Of a stretch of 33,795 nt of DNA, positions 24,359-33,795 are shown piece after piece. Location: positions 1 to 33,795 of the forward strand of contig JAESUM010000082.1 of the NCBI GenBank assembly GCA_016763075.1, written 5' to 3'. The DNA comes from Pseudomonadales bacterium. Lineage in GTDB: Bacteria; Pseudomonadota; Gammaproteobacteria; Pseudomonadales; JAHRWD01. The notes below the pieces were generated by a model. It saw only the letters and a program-made list of their open reading frames with translations. It did no database searches and was not told where the DNA came from. Numbering within the stretch: position 1 is the stretch's first letter; each line of letters starts with the position of its first letter. Made by a program: the position numbers and the translations under genes.

Positions 24359-25012
24359 ATGCAAACCCTACCTATTCTTTATTCGTTTCGTCGCTGCCCA
24401 TACGCCATGAGAGCACGCTTAGCCATCCATTTTTCCGGCATTAAAGTAGAGCTGCGAGAAGTAATCCTACGCGATAAACCACCCTCTATGCTGAGCTACT
24501 CGGCTAAAGGCACCGTACCCTTGTTGGTTCTCGATAGCGGCCAGGTTATCGATGAAAGTATTGATATTTTATACTGGGCGCTTAACCAACAAGACCCGAA
24601 GCATCTTCTAAATGAACAGGATGACCGATCTCCAGTTGATGCTCTTATTAAAAAAAATGACCATGAATTTAAACATTGGTTAGATCGATATAAATATTCC
24701 GACCGGCACCCAGAATTCTCAACGCAATACTACCGTGACAATGCACTGCCATTTATAGAAAAGCTCGACCAACTTCTCTCGGTTAAACCTTATTTATTCA
24801 GTCATGAAATATCCGCAGCGGATATATCCATTGCACCATTTATTAGACAATTTGCTAATGTCGACAAAGTTTGGTTTGAGCAAACACCCTACCCCAAACT
24901 TCAAGATTGGTTAACTCGCATTGTTGACTCGCAACCATTTAAAGATATTTTTAAAAAATATCCGCAATGGCACTGTGATGACAATCCAACCTACTTTCCA
25001 ATAGATGCTTAG
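24359..25012 (+). CDS. glutathione S-transferase family protein
   Basis: 217 aa, usual GST length. The N-terminal thioredoxin-like domain (1-80) has RRCPYAMRARLA with a CPYA motif at 13-16, cis-Pro in KGTVPLLV and the glutathione-binding DESIDILYW; a helical C-terminal domain follows (90-210). The Cys-based active site points to a glutaredoxin-like or omega-type GST doing thiol exchange. No export signal. It is 29 bases before the HIT gene on the same strand, probably cotranscribed. Substrate unknown. Confidence 0.88.
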   Translation: MQTLPILYSFRRCPYAMRARLAIHFSGIKVELREVILRDKPPSMLSYSAKGTVPLLVLDSGQVIDESIDILYWALNQQDPKHLLNEQDDRSPVDALIKKNDHEFKHWLDRYKYSDRHPEFSTQYYRDNALPFIEKLDQLLSVKPYLFSHEISAADISIAPFIRQFANVDKVWFEQTPYPKLQDWLTRIVDSQPFKDIFKKYPQWHCDDNPTYFPIDA

Positions 25013-25041
25013 GCAGTAACACTTACAATAGGAAACATTTG

Positions 25042-25500
25042 ATGAGCGATTTTACTCTTGACTCGAAACTAGCAAACGATTGCTTTGTACTAGGCTCATT
25101 AACATCAAGCCAACTATTACTGATGAATAACTCATTGGTGCCATGGTTTATATTGGTTCCACAGGTCAATGTTACGGAATTATATCAATTAGACCATGCC
25201 ATTCAGGCTGACCTACAGGAAGAAATAAACCAACTTTCAGAATTTATTAGCCAAGAATTCCAAAGCGATAAACTCAATGTTGCAGCACTTGGAAATATAG
25301 TAAGCCAACTGCACGTACATGTGGTTGGAAGAAAGAAAAGTGATTTTTGCTGGCCTAATGTTGTGTGGGGTGCAGAACAACAAGAAGAGTATTCGAAGAG
25401 ACAAGTACAAAGTATTGTTCTTAAACTAAAAGATGCACTGAGTATGTTTAAGCCGGCTACGTTAGAAGATTATTCCGTAGAAACAAATCATTCGAAATAA
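25042..25500 (+). CDS. HIT-family nucleotide-binding protein
   Basis: 152 aa. The HIT motif reads QLHVHVVGR with His91 and His93; the first His of the classical HxHxH triad is Gln89, as in a familiar subgroup. The start is ATG 25042, chosen because GGAA lies 7 bases upstream; TTG 25039 adds one residue. HIT proteins hydrolyse or transfer nucleoside phosphates, acting here in the cytoplasm. The gene converges with the carbonic anhydrase, with only one base between the stop codons. Confidence 0.85.
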   Translation: MSDFTLDSKLANDCFVLGSLTSSQLLLMNNSLVPWFILVPQVNVTELYQLDHAIQADLQEEINQLSEFISQEFQSDKLNVAALGNIVSQLHVHVVGRKKSDFCWPNVVWGAEQQEEYSKRQVQSIVLKLKDALSMFKPATLEDYSVETNHSK

Positions 25501-25501
25501 A

Positions 25502-26130
25502 TTAGCGGGCTTTTTGAAGCTCGCTCAATTCATCCAGTGAAGACACGCTGGTTCCAAGGTCGCGGATTAGTCCATCTGAAATACCGTAAACCCAGCTGTG
25601 AATCGATACTTCCTGGCCGCGCATCCAAGCGTCTCTTAAAATGGTGGTGCGCCCAACATTAATGACCTGCTCGATGATATTGAGTTCACACAACCGGTCC
25701 ATTTTATCTGCTTGATCTGTAAATTTGGAAAGCTCTTCAGTTTTTCTATATTGCAGATCACGCACGTGGTTTAACCAGTTATCAATCAAGCCGTGGGAGC
25801 TATTCTCAATAGCCGCTTTAATACCACCGCAGCCATAATGCCCACACACTATTACATGCTTCACCTTTAGAATATCAACAGCGTATTGCAGTACAGATAA
25901 ACAGTTCATATCCGTATGCACCACCAAGTTTGCCACATTACGGTGAACAAAAAGTTCTCCTGGCATTAGCCCAACAATTTCGTTCGCGGGTACTCGGCTA
26001 TCGGAACAACCTATCCATAAAAATTCCGGCGCTTGTTGCTGTGCGAGCTGATCAAAAAACCAGGTTTTTGTTCTGCAGTTTGTTCTGCCCATTTTTTATT
26101 ATTTTCGAATAGTGATTTATATTTTGGCAT
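25502..26130 (-). CDS. can: beta-carbonic anhydrase with apparent frameshift
   Basis: Interconverts CO2 and bicarbonate. Zinc ligands and active-site residues are intact: CSDSR and GHYGCGG, with [20 protein letters not shown] and a C-terminal [10 protein letters not shown]. The longest single frame starts at ATG 26092 (196 aa) with an atypical N-terminus. From ATG 26130 a second frame gives [20 protein letters not shown] then QKPGFF, the expected Can N-terminus. The two join only if one T is added to the T6 run at 26054-26059 (minus-strand sense). So either a base was lost in a homopolymer, leaving a protein without its first helices, or the read is wrong. The span given assumes the repaired gene. 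Confidence 0.85.
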
Positions 26131-26175
26131 GGCTTATTTTTATTATTCTGCTGTATGCATTAATTAAATGATGCG

Positions 26176-26844
26176 CTACTGGTAGCGAGTTGGATCATCA
26201 ACTCCGGCATCTGTAAAGCCTTTTGCTCGCAAACGACAGCTGTCGCATGTACCGCAGGCTCGGCCTGAAGTATCTGCAGCGTAACAAGATACTGTCTTGC
26301 TGTAATCTAATTTCAACAACAAACCCAGCTCTATAATTTGACCCTTGGTGAGGTCAATTAATGGCGTACGAATTTTAATATTTCGTCCATCAGATCCGGC
26401 CTTGGTCGCCAAATTAGCCATCGCTTCAAATGCTTGAATAAATTCGGGTCTGCAATCAGGGTAACCGGAATAATCCACCGCGTTAACACCAATGAATATA
26501 TCATCGGCTTCAAGCACTTCTGCCCTGCCTAAAGCCAAAGAAAGAAAGACCGTATTGCGAGCCGGTACGTATGTGACCGGGATGCCCTCTTCTAGTTGGT
26601 CAGGCATATCGATGGATTCATCAGTCAACGCCGAGCCGCCGATGCCATCCAAACCAATACGCATTATTTTATGCTCGACTTTATAATGTTGCGCAAGTCT
26701 CTCGGCTGCTTCTAGTTCTGTTTTGCTTCTTTGTCCGTAGTCGAAACTTAGCGCGTAACAACTAAAGCCTTCGGCCTGGGCCAACACTAAAGTAGTTGCA
26801 GAATCTAACCCGCCGGACAAAAGCACTACTGCTTTTTTGGTCAT
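26176..26844 (-). CDS. queC: 7-cyano-7-deazaguanine (preQ0) synthase
   Basis: 222 aa. ATP-dependent conversion of 7-carboxy-7-deazaguanine and ammonia to preQ0 in queuosine synthesis. The PP-loop SGGLDS is at 10-15; zinc cysteines are Cys187, Cys197, Cys200 and Cys203 in a C-x9-C-x2-C-x2-C pattern. [18 protein letters not shown] and [15 protein letters not shown] are family-typical. It follows queE on the same strand by 67 bases, at the end of the Tol-Pal/Que gene run. Confidence 0.96.
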   Translation of the reverse strand: MTKKAVVLLSGGLDSATTLVLAQAEGFSCYALSFDYGQRSKTELEAAERLAQHYKVEHKIMRIGLDGIGGSALTDESIDMPDQLEEGIPVTYVPARNTVFLSLALGRAEVLEADDIFIGVNAVDYSGYPDCRPEFIQAFEAMANLATKAGSDGRNIKIRTPLIDLTKGQIIELGLLLKLDYSKTVSCYAADTSGRACGTCDSCRLRAKGFTDAGVDDPTRYQ

Positions 26845-26911
26845 TTTTCAGTGTTCTCTTTTCTTGTATCTTTGTGGCGCTAAATTATGATCTGAGGTCA
26901 AGTAACAGGAG

Positions 26912-27604
26912 CTACCTACCCGGCTCGTCGTTCCAGATTAGCTTATGTAGTTGCATCTGGAAACGCACTGGCAGCCGGTCTTCTAATATCCAGTCAGCCA
27001 AATCACGAAAGCCAAGCTCCCCAACCGACGCTGAAAACAGCACCGTATTAACCTGTTGTGATAGGTTTCGATCAGCAACCTGCGTACGCGCCCAGATATA
27101 GTCTGTACGGTCACAAATGACAAATTTGATCTGATCTTTATCCGAAAGCAGGGGGATATTGCTGTACAAATTGCGCGACACTTCACCAGAACCTGGTGTT
27201 TTTAAATCCATCACGATGGATATGCGGTCATCTAAACGCCCGACATCGATTGCCCCGCTTGTTTCGATAGAAACAAAATACCCTTTATCACACAATAGTT
27301 TAATTAGGCCGTGTACATTTTGTTGCGCCAACGGCTCGCCGCCGGTAATGCAAACATAGTTAGACCCGTAGTCTTCAACTTGTTGCAGCAATTGACTAAA
27401 TGTATGAACAGTACCGCCGCGAAACGCATACTCAGTATCACAGTAGCCACAACGTAATGGGCAACCGGTTAGGCGAATAAACGTAGTCGGTAGACCGGCA
27501 GTTAACGCTTCACCTTGAAGCGAGTAAAACACTTCTGTGATTTTTAACTGCTGGCTTGAGTCAACCTGAGTTGAGGGGATGATCGAATCGTTCAATTTGT
27601 TCAC
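26912..27604 (-). CDS. queE: 7-carboxy-7-deazaguanine synthase, radical SAM
   Basis: 230 aa. Converts 6-carboxytetrahydropterin to 7-carboxy-7-deazaguanine. The 4Fe-4S motif CxxxCxxC is Cys48, Cys52 and Cys55 in TGCPLRCGYCDTEYAF, with SAM-binding ITGGEPLAQQN. The first 20 residues are a polar extension before KITEVFYSLQGE, where most family members start. The start is GTG at 27604; no strong ribosome site, and TTG 27595 is an alternative. It lies 45 bases after cpoB. Confidence 0.95.
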   Translation of the reverse strand: MNKLNDSIIPSTQVDSSQQLKITEVFYSLQGEALTAGLPTTFIRLTGCPLRCGYCDTEYAFRGGTVHTFSQLLQQVEDYGSNYVCITGGEPLAQQNVHGLIKLLCDKGYFVSIETSGAIDVGRLDDRISIVMDLKTPGSGEVSRNLYSNIPLLSDKDQIKFVICDRTDYIWARTQVADRNLSQQVNTVLFSASVGELGFRDLADWILEDRLPVRFQMQLHKLIWNDEPGR

Positions 27605-27649
27605 TGACGGGAATTAAACGCCGAAGAAATTCCGACGCTGAGGAGCTAT

Positions 27650-28450
27650 TTATTGGGGGAAGTTCGCCCGCAGATACCTGCTAGCGAAACGTGCTGCAGT
27701 GGAGTCGGGAAATTGTACAACCACTCGATCCAAGTGGAGTTTCGATTTATCCAAGATGCCCAATCTGAAGTAAATCTCACCGAGCTTGTATAACGCATCG
27801 GCGCTTTTCCAATGCTTAGGGTATGACGAAACCACGGTTGAAAACGCCGTGGCGGCGTTCTTTAAATCTGAATCTACCATGAATAATTCACCCATCCAAT
27901 AATGTGCATTGGGGGAGAATTTGCCGTTTGGGTAATCAACCAATAATTGTTCAAACGCTTTACTGGCCTGAGCAAACTTTTTCTTTTTAACCAACCCATA
28001 GGCTTTATTATACGCCTGTGTTTCAGCTGGGACTTGTTGTTGAGCAGGTTTTTGAACCGCGGGAAGCACTGATACTATTGGCGCGATCGGAGTGGTCGGC
28101 TTTGTGTTCATGAGCGCTTTAACAGGCATATTAGTCGGCATAATCCTAGGCCGAACAGTTGCCGGAGCTGTAGCTTGACTGGCTGCCAGCTTTCCCTGCA
28201 AACCGCTGATACGGCGGTCAAGATCTAAGTAGTGATCACGCTGGGTCTCTTTGATTTGCTTCAATTGATATGCTTGTTCTTCATTTAGGCCGCGCAGTTC
28301 AAGAAGCTCTTGCTTGAGCATTTGCAGCTGAGATAACAACTGAGATGCTATTGACCCCTGTTGGCCATCAGAACCTTGGTTATCTTGAGCAAAAACGGGC
28401 TGGAGAATCCAGCCCGCAATCGCAACACACAATACAATTTTCTTAATCAA
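27650..28450 (-). CDS. cpoB: Tol-Pal associated TPR protein CpoB
   Basis: 266 aa periplasmic protein (also YbgF) that links peptidoglycan synthesis to Tol-driven outer-membrane constriction. Signal peptide 1-21 (cleavage VFA-QD); trimerising coiled coil about 30-92 (LLSQLQMLKQELLELRG); a Pro/Ala linker; TPR region 145-266 (AYGLVKKKKFAQASKAFEQL, HYWMGELFMVDSDLKNAATA). The start is TTG at 28450, forced because an in-frame stop lies just upstream and the signal peptide needs the MIKK end. 21 bases after pal. Confidence 0.93.
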   Translation of the reverse strand: MIKKIVLCVAIAGWILQPVFAQDNQGSDGQQGSIASQLLSQLQMLKQELLELRGLNEEQAYQLKQIKETQRDHYLDLDRRISGLQGKLAASQATAPATVRPRIMPTNMPVKALMNTKPTTPIAPIVSVLPAVQKPAQQQVPAETQAYNKAYGLVKKKKFAQASKAFEQLLVDYPNGKFSPNAHYWMGELFMVDSDLKNAATAFSTVVSSYPKHWKSADALYKLGEIYFRLGILDKSKLHLDRVVVQFPDSTAARFASRYLRANFPQ

Positions 28451-28471
28451 GAGACAGTTACTCGAAAGTCG

Positions 28472-29035
28472 CTATAGTTTTGCTTCAACGCGACGGTTTT
28501 TAGCCATTGATGCATTACCTTGGCCGGCCATAGCTGGCTTTTCTTCGCCATAACTCACTGCTTCAAGCTGCGAGCGATATGCGCCTTGAAGCAACAAGTA
28601 GTTTTCTACTGATTTGGCACGGCGTTCACCCAAAGCCATATTGTATTCACGCGTGCCACGTTCATCGGCATGACCACCTAATACAACTGAGTGTGCGCGA
28701 TCTTTCTTAAGGTATGTTGCCAACTGGTCAAGATCAGCGATTGATCCTGCTTGAATTGAAGATGAATCGAAATCGAAGTAATAAACGGTGTTCAAATCTG
28801 CAGCCGAAACAGGCATCATTTTGCTATCAGATACTTTGCTTGAACCAGACTCAGTTCCACTGACTTGGCTCCCTGCATTATAGGTAGAAGTCGTTGCACT
28901 AGAATTTGCGCTGTTTGTATTAGCGCCTTCTGTAGTCGTCATCTCATCCTTAGTACCACCACCTGAACCACAAGCCGTTAATAAAACGACAAGTGCAGAA
29001 ACGGTACCGACTCGAACTAACTTATTGGATTGCAT
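28472..29035 (-). CDS. pal: peptidoglycan-associated lipoprotein Pal
   Basis: 187 aa. Lipobox LLTAC places Pal in the outer membrane; a Ser/Thr/Gly-rich linker follows (about 25-75). The OmpA-like domain (85-187) includes VYYFDFDSSSI, LGGHADERGTREYNMALGER and NRRVEAKL, the peptidoglycan-binding signature. Partner of TolB and TolA. AGGGG lies 12 bases before the ATG. A 240-base gap separates it from tolB, larger than the other gaps here. Confidence 0.96.
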   Translation of the reverse strand: MQSNKLVRVGTVSALVVLLTACGSGGGTKDEMTTTEGANTNSANSSATTSTYNAGSQVSGTESGSSKVSDSKMMPVSAADLNTVYYFDFDSSSIQAGSIADLDQLATYLKKDRAHSVVLGGHADERGTREYNMALGERRAKSVENYLLLQGAYRSQLEAVSYGEEKPAMAGQGNASMAKNRRVEAKL

Positions 29036-29119
29036 GTTGGTTGTTATCCCCTAAAAAATTGCATAAAAAACTTGTATTGTTTGCCTGCGAACAACGCATG
29101 GCATCGACTTTTCTCGTCG

Positions 29120-29150
29120 TTAGTATCACTGGATCCATTGTGAACGCAAT
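29120..29150 (-). promoter_or_regulatory. possible internal promoter for pal
   Basis: In the 240-base tolB-pal gap the minus strand reads TTGCGT, then 16 bases, then GATACT (about 4 of 6 matches in each box), some 90 bases before the pal start. An extra promoter would fit the need for more Pal than TolB. Weak match; unproven. Confidence 0.3.
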
Positions 29151-29275
29151 TGCCTCAGTTGAAAACCGTTTTTAGCTATATTCCACTGAAACTACCGGTG
29201 TAATGCATTTATCGCACTAACTACCGTCGTTTTACCTGCGAACTACCTGGTAACTGCCTACGAACTAGAAGCAAA

Positions 29276-30598
29276 CTAGGGGCGAATCACCGGAGACCAA
29301 GCCGGCTCGCGCACATCACCTCTTGATGAAGGCAGCTGCATTTTAACCGAGCCATCCACCGATACCGCCGCAAGAATACCCCTGCCTGCAACTTTCGTCG
29401 CGTATACCACCATCGTGCCATTTGGCGATATGCTCGGCGATTCATCTAAATCGGTTTCAGTTAATGTCCGCACGATACCGCGCTTTAAATCCTGAACCGC
29501 AATATGAAACACCCCATTGTTACGGTGAACCATCACCAAATAGCGGCCATTGGGTGTCACTTGGCCCCGTGCGTTGTAGTCGCCTTCAAAGGTTAAGCGC
29601 TCTACAAAACCGGTCGCTAGAATCACTTTGTAAATTTGCGGTTTACCGCCACGGTTTGAGGTAAAAATTAACGACTGACCATCAGGCATCCAGCGGGGCT
29701 CGGTATCAATTCCAAAATGGTTGGTGACTCTGGCGAGTTTTTTTGTAGCGATATCGATAGTGTAAATTTCCGGGTTACCATCTTTGGATAGCACCAATGC
29801 AATTTGTGTCCCATCAGGCGACCAGTCTGGCGCGCCATTTAGCCCAGTATATGAGGTTAATAACGTGCGTTTTCCGGTTTTTAATTCCTGCGTGTATATT
29901 GCTGGACGCTCAGACTCAAACGAAACATAAGCTATTCGCTGGCCATCTTCAGACCAATCAGGCGATAGAATAGGCTCTGACGACTTCAATAAATTTTGTA
30001 CTCTGTAGCCGTCGGCGTCCGCCACTTCAAGCCGGTACTCTTTGAAGGAGCTACCATTAACTTCGATCAGGTGCTCGGTCACATACAGTATTCTTGTGGA
30101 GAAATTACCGGTGATTCCGGTTATTTTTTCATACACTCTATCGCTTATCGCATGGCCAATATCACGTAGGTTCAGCGCGTTAGATGAAAACATTCCTGCT
30201 ACTACCTGTCGCCCCGAAGGCACGTTGTACAATACATAATGCGCGCTATAAAGCTTCTCAAGCTCGTCATAATCAACATGACCTATGAGCAAGTATTCAG
30301 CGCCTAATAGCCGCCAATCGCGAAAGTGAACTTCTTTTTTATAATGCGGAAAGCTCAGCATATTACTGCGCGACATCGGCTCAAACTGGCCGCTGCGAAA
30401 CAGATCTTCCGATGCAATTGCAGATAAATCTTCTGGCATTGTGCCATGCCCGGTCCACTCAAAGGGCACAATAGCTATCGAAACAGGGTTGTCTTGGCCT
30501 TGGGTAATTTCGATCGTTAAATCAGCAAAGGCATTCATCCCCACGAATGTGGTTAATAGGCAACCACAGGCCATCACTTTGCGTAACAAAGAGGTCAT
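29276..30598 (-). CDS. tolB: Tol-Pal translocation protein TolB
   Basis: 440 aa periplasmic protein. Signal peptide 1-25 (cleavage AFA-DL). The N-terminal domain has the family start [17 protein letters not shown]-terminal beta-propeller shows five repeats of the [15 protein letters not shown] type (also [55 protein letters not shown]). Binds Pal and TolA. Its start overlaps the tolA stop as ATGA (4 bases), so translation is coupled. Confidence 0.97.
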   Translation of the reverse strand: MTSLLRKVMACGCLLTTFVGMNAFADLTIEITQGQDNPVSIAIVPFEWTGHGTMPEDLSAIASEDLFRSGQFEPMSRSNMLSFPHYKKEVHFRDWRLLGAEYLLIGHVDYDELEKLYSAHYVLYNVPSGRQVVAGMFSSNALNLRDIGHAISDRVYEKITGITGNFSTRILYVTEHLIEVNGSSFKEYRLEVADADGYRVQNLLKSSEPILSPDWSEDGQRIAYVSFESERPAIYTQELKTGKRTLLTSYTGLNGAPDWSPDGTQIALVLSKDGNPEIYTIDIATKKLARVTNHFGIDTEPRWMPDGQSLIFTSNRGGKPQIYKVILATGFVERLTFEGDYNARGQVTPNGRYLVMVHRNNGVFHIAVQDLKRGIVRTLTETDLDESPSISPNGTMVVYATKVAGRGILAAVSVDGSVKMQLPSSRGDVREPAWSPVIRP

Positions 30599-31374
30599 CG
30601 AGTTAAGCCCTCGGCCTTGAATGGCAACGTCATTTTACGGAAATTTTGGTCGAACAATTCATACTCCTGTGGCACGCTAAATAGTTGTACTTTTCGAACG
30701 GCATTCACCGCCGAGGTATCAAATGCATCGTTGCCGCTGCGCTTTAATACCATCACATCGATCAGCTCGCCGCTGGGCACTAGCTGTATCATCAGTATCA
30801 CTTCCATGCCGTTTCGTGCGCTTGGTGGACGCGACCATTTACTTTCAATATCTGAACGAATCTGCGCCGAATACGACCGCACTTGCTCTTGTTGACGCGC
30901 AAGCTTTCGCTCGTTTTCTTCCTTCGCTGCAGCAATAGCTAATGCCCGTGCTTGCTCAAGCTCTAACTGCTTTTGTCGCTGTGCTTTTAGTTGTTCTTGC
31001 GTCACCTTGGGTTTGGCTGGCTTTTCATCTACTTTTTGTACGGGTTCTTTTGGTGGTGTTTTTATGACGCGTACCGGCTTTGACGGTATTTTTTCAGGTT
31101 TTACTTTCTTTTGATCTGCTTTCTTAATGGACTTGTTAACCGGCGGTTTTTTAACGGGCGCCTTTCTAGGTTTTACTAATTTTTTCTCTGGCTTCTTTTT
31201 TGTTTCTAATTTTGGTTTTAGCTTAGGTTTTAGTTCAACCACTTTAGCTTGAATATGTTGCGGAATAATAACGGGCTTAAATTCAACCGACGATTCCCAC
31301 TGCATTAACAACACAGCAATCACAACTGCGTGTAATACACATGCGATTAACACCGGAGCCAACCAGCCGCGCAT
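30595..31374 (-). CDS. tolA: TolA, inner-membrane to periplasm linker
   Basis: 259 aa from ATG 31374 (the TTG three bases upstream would add one residue). One N-terminal membrane helix ([20 protein letters not shown]), a Lys/Pro-rich stretch (about 40-130), a charged helix ([20 protein letters not shown]) and a C-terminal TolA/TonB-like domain ([20 protein letters not shown]). Shorter than E. coli TolA (421 aa) because of a short middle helix. Transmits TolQR proton-motive energy to TolB-Pal. Confidence 0.95.
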   Translation of the reverse strand: MRGWLAPVLIACVLHAVVIAVLLMQWESSVEFKPVIIPQHIQAKVVELKPKLKPKLETKKKPEKKLVKPRKAPVKKPPVNKSIKKADQKKVKPEKIPSKPVRVIKTPPKEPVQKVDEKPAKPKVTQEQLKAQRQKQLELEQARALAIAAAKEENERKLARQQEQVRSYSAQIRSDIESKWSRPPSARNGMEVILMIQLVPSGELIDVMVLKRSGNDAFDTSAVNAVRKVQLFSVPQEYELFDQNFRKMTLPFKAEGLTR

Positions 31375-31433
31375 CAAAAATACCCGGCTTCAGTTGCGCT
31401 ACTCGCAGTCCAATATTTGTTATTTAGCATGGG

Positions 31434-31856
31434 TTACTTTTCTGGCTCGGTGATTAAACCAACGCTGGCAACACCGGATTTTTGCAACAGCGCCATTAGC
31501 TCAACCACCTTGCCATACGGAACCATTTTGTCGCCACGTACCAATACTTGGGTGGCGGGTTTGGCGCGAATTATTTTAGACACCTGCGTACCTATTTTTG
31601 CAAGCTGCACTGGTTTTTCAGCGCTTCCACCAAGGTTAACGTAGTAACTGCCATCGGCTTTGATGGACACCACCAAAGCTTCGGTTTCATCTACTTTTAC
31701 AGGCTTTGCGGTTAACTGCGGCAGCTCAACACTGACCCCTTCAGTCAGCAGTGGCGCGGTGATCATAAACACCACCATCAATACCAGCATCACGTCGATA
31801 TACGGAACGACGTTAATTTCTGCCATTGGTTTACGTTTTTTGCGTTCCCTCGACAT
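31434..31856 (-). CDS. tolR: TolR
   Basis: 140 aa ExbD/TolR family inner-membrane protein. Basic N-terminus, one membrane helix with Asp21 in INVVPYIDVMLVLMVVFMI (the proton-path aspartate) and a periplasmic domain (VLVRGDKMVPYGKVVELMAL). Forms the TolQ-TolR motor. It starts 6 bases after the tolQ stop; 59 bases separate it from tolA. Confidence 0.97.
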   Translation of the reverse strand: MSRERKKRKPMAEINVVPYIDVMLVLMVVFMITAPLLTEGVSVELPQLTAKPVKVDETEALVVSIKADGSYYVNLGGSAEKPVQLAKIGTQVSKIIRAKPATQVLVRGDKMVPYGKVVELMALLQKSGVASVGLITEPEK

Positions 31857-31862
31857 CTCAGA

Positions 31863-32567
31863 TTACCCGCGCTGGTCCGTCTCGGTTTTACGAGCATTTA
31901 AATAAGCTTGCCTGTGTAAAATGCTGGCAAACTCTTCGGCAAAGGTATCGTAGCCCGTAACCAACGACTCTACTTTGGCCGCAAAATGGTTATAGGCAAT
32001 CACTGCTGGAATAGCTGCAAACAGGCCCATTGCGGTGGCGATTAACGCTTCGGCGATACCCGGCGCCACCACAGACAAGGTTGCTTGATGAACATTCGCT
32101 AGGCCACGAAAAGAGTTCATAATACCCCAAACCGTTCCGAACAAACCCACATAGGGGCTTGCCGATGCTACCGTTGCCAAAAAAGGTAAATTGGTTTCTA
32201 GCATCTCTTCTTCTTTTGTAGCGGCGACACGCATTGCCCGTTGTGCGCCGGTCATAATGGCTTCGGCGTCTGCGCCAACTTGCAAACTTAGCCTGCTAAA
32301 TTCTTTGAAACCCGCCCGAAAAATTCCTTCAAGGCCATAGATTTCTACACCATCAACTGTGCGCGCATTGCCTTCTTTATAAAGAGTATTTAGATCTACC
32401 CCAGACCAAAACTGCTCTTCAAATATGGTTGCTTCAGATTTGGCGCGGGACAAAATTTGCGCCCGGCGAATGATAAACACCCACGAAACCACGGAAGCCA
32501 ACAACAACAAAGCCATTACAATTTGAACCAATATACTGGCACTGCTTATCAGGCTATATATAGACAT
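31863..32567 (-). CDS. tolQ: TolQ
   Basis: 234 aa MotA/TolQ/ExbB proton-channel protein with three membrane helices (about 8-32, 130-155, 165-195). Signature SASPYVGLFGTVWGIMNSF and VAPGIAEALIATAMGLFAAI. Ribosome site AAAGGAA 5 to 7 bases before ATG 32567. First of the tolQRAB genes; lies 55 bases after ybgC. Confidence 0.97.
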   Translation of the reverse strand: MSIYSLISSASILVQIVMALLLLASVVSWVFIIRRAQILSRAKSEATIFEEQFWSGVDLNTLYKEGNARTVDGVEIYGLEGIFRAGFKEFSRLSLQVGADAEAIMTGAQRAMRVAATKEEEMLETNLPFLATVASASPYVGLFGTVWGIMNSFRGLANVHQATLSVVAPGIAEALIATAMGLFAAIPAVIAYNHFAAKVESLVTGYDTFAEEFASILHRQAYLNARKTETDQRG

Positions 32568-32622
32568 ATACTTTCCTTTCGTAGAACTACTATTAGATGC
32601 ATGGCTGGTACGGCAAACAACA

Positions 32623-33042
32623 TTAGCTGTACGCTTTCATTGCGCTGGCGATATGTTTGGGAACCGCAATTACCTGTCGGCTTGCAACCGATACAGACGC
32701 CACTTCAACACTGGCTTCGCACAATAATGGGCCTTCGTTATTTGGCTCGGCTTCTAAATATATGCGCTGCGAAAACACCATGGTTGCAAAGGTTTGTTTG
32801 CTGATCGAAGTTTTTATAATAATTTTGTCATCAAGTTTGGCCGGGGCTCGGTAACGGATTTCAACCGCTCTAATCACAAACAACAGATCTTCATCTATTA
32901 ATGTTTGCTGCTCAAACCCGGCACTGCGTAGCAGCTCAGTGCGAGCGCGCTCCATCCAACATAAATAATTGGCGTGATATACCACACCGCCAAAATCCGT
33001 ATCCTCGATGTAGACCCGTGCTTGGGTAATAAATTCATTCAT
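32623..33042 (-). CDS. ybgC: YbgC acyl-CoA thioesterase
   Basis: 139 aa hot-dog thioesterase of the 4-hydroxybenzoyl-CoA type. Active-site block IEDTDFGGVVYHANYLCWME with Asp16 and His23. Usual first gene of the tol-pal operon; acts on acyl-CoA or acyl-ACP and is linked to phospholipid enzymes in E. coli. Starts 53 bases after the ruvB stop. Confidence 0.94.
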   Translation of the reverse strand: MNEFITQARVYIEDTDFGGVVYHANYLCWMERARTELLRSAGFEQQTLIDEDLLFVIRAVEIRYRAPAKLDDKIIIKTSISKQTFATMVFSQRIYLEAEPNNEGPLLCEASVEVASVSVASRQVIAVPKHIASAMKAYS

Positions 33043-33095
33043 CGGTATAGGTCAGCGAACATCGGCATACATCAGCATCGGTGCTGCGCCGTGCT

Positions 33096-33795
33096 TCAGT
33101 CATTTTGCGCATGCTGGGAGGGTATATCCAAACCAAAGTGCAGGTAGGCTTTTTGAGTGACGACTCGCCCTCTTGGCGTTCTCATAATGTAGCCCTGCTG
33201 AAGAAGATACGGTTCAATCACATCTTCAATGGTGTCTTTTTCTTCACTGATGGCCGCCGCCATAGTGTCAATTCCAACCGGGCCACCATTAAAATTATTG
33301 ATCATTGTGGTGAGCAAATGGCGGTCGAGCTGATCAAAACCAACTGGGTCAATACTCAGCATATTGAGCGCAGCATCTGCAGTATCAGCTGTAATTGAAC
33401 CGTCTGACTTTACCTCGGCGTAATCACGTACCCGCCGCAACAAACGGTTGGCGATACGTGGTGTACCCCTTGAGCGTTTGGCAATTTCGGTAGCGCCAGC
33501 CGGTGCGATATTCAAACCCAAAATATTGGCTGAGCGGGTGACAATGTGTGTTAAATCTTCAAGATTATAAAACTCTAACCGCTGGACGATTCCAAAACGA
33601 TCTCGCAGTGGCGAGGTCAATAAACCAGCACGAGTGGTTGCGCCAACCAACGTAAAGGGTGGTAAATCAAGCTTAATAGAGCGCGCCGATGGGCCTTCGC
33701 CAATCATGATATCAAGCTGATAATCCTCCATCGCAGGATAGAGAATCTCTTCAACTACAGGGCTGAGCCGGTGAATTTCATCAATAAACAGTACA
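33096..33795 (-). CDS. ruvB: Holliday junction helicase RuvB, 5' part beyond window
   Basis: The frame is open to the window edge and covers the C-terminal about 233 residues. Visible: Walker [13 protein letters not shown], the [20 protein letters not shown] block, sensor 1 [17 protein letters not shown] with the arginine finger, and the winged-helix end ([19 protein letters not shown]). Drives branch migration with RuvA. The Met at 33731 is internal. ruvB next to ybgC-tol is a common gammaproteobacterial order. Confidence 0.97.
   Translation of the reverse strand, partial: VLFIDEIHRLSPVVEEILYPAMEDYQLDIMIGEGPSARSIKLDLPPFTLVGATTRAGLLTSPLRDRFGIVQRLEFYNLEDLTHIVTRSANILGLNIAPAGATEIAKRSRGTPRIANRLLRRVRDYAEVKSDGSITADTADAALNMLSIDPVGFDQLDRHLLTTMINNFNGGPVGIDTMAAAISEEKDTIEDVIEPYLLQQGYIMRTPRGRVVTQKAYLHFGLDIPSQHAQND

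Noticed and set aside
26092-26092. ATG at 26092 as the true carbonic anhydrase start
   Set aside because: It gives an N-terminus unlike the family, while the frame from ATG 26130 matches it and joins with one added base.

Overview
The window reads as chromosome of a free-living, probably marine gammaproteobacterium. The main evidence is the right-hand third, which has the order ruvB-ybgC-tolQ-tolR-tolA-tolB-pal-cpoB-queE-queC. Other support comes from a B12-riboswitch/TonB receptor locus, a DUF3015/DUF4105/lipoprotein-hydrolase cluster and a short ACT-domain SerA. Placement near Cellvibrionales-like marine bacteria is inference from gene style only. No rRNA, tRNA, CRISPR array, integrase or insertion sequence was seen.

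Layout. 1-1882 (minus): 5' part of a large lipoprotein gene running off the left edge. 2103-6997 (plus): two paralogous regulators, each with an N-terminal sensor-like region, a LuxR-type HTH and a C-terminal alpha/beta hydrolase with intact triad; between them, on the minus strand, lies an AlkC-type DNA glycosylase gene. 7059-7880: Cys-rich DUF2797 protein, closed by a two-way terminator. 7961-10103 (minus): serA and an NlpI-like TPR membrane protein. 10355-13525 (minus): B12 uptake unit made of a promoter, cobalamin riboswitch, btuB-like TonB receptor and PduO-type cobalamin adenosyltransferase. 13713-20731: a partly decayed catabolic-looking region with two closely related acyl-CoA synthetases, a broken alpha/beta hydrolase between them next to short tandem repeats, an intact alpha/beta hydrolase and a broken MFS transporter. 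20851-24272: DUF3015 protein, DUF4105 protein with a C-terminal beta-barrel-like region, and a lipoprotein hydrolase with a frameshifted tail. 24359-26130: GST-like protein, HIT protein and a beta-carbonic anhydrase with an apparent frameshift. 26176-33795 (minus): queC, queE and the Tol-Pal operon, ending in the 3' part of ruvB.

How the genes work together. The Tol-Pal genes form the trans-envelope machine for outer-membrane constriction, with YbgC and CpoB as usual accessories; QueE and QueC make preQ0 for queuosine. The riboswitch should lower BtuB, and possibly adenosyltransferase, when B12 is plentiful; a Shine-Dalgarno/anti-Shine-Dalgarno pair just before btuB suggests control of translation. 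The acyl-CoA synthetase region looks like a remodelled carboxylic-acid or ester catabolic locus losing its transporter and one esterase. The LuxR-hydrolase pair is the least explained part of the window.

Caution: at least four frame breaks (carbonic anhydrase, lipoprotein hydrolase tail and two in the MFS gene) look like loss of one base, mostly in short homopolymers, so some may be sequencing errors.
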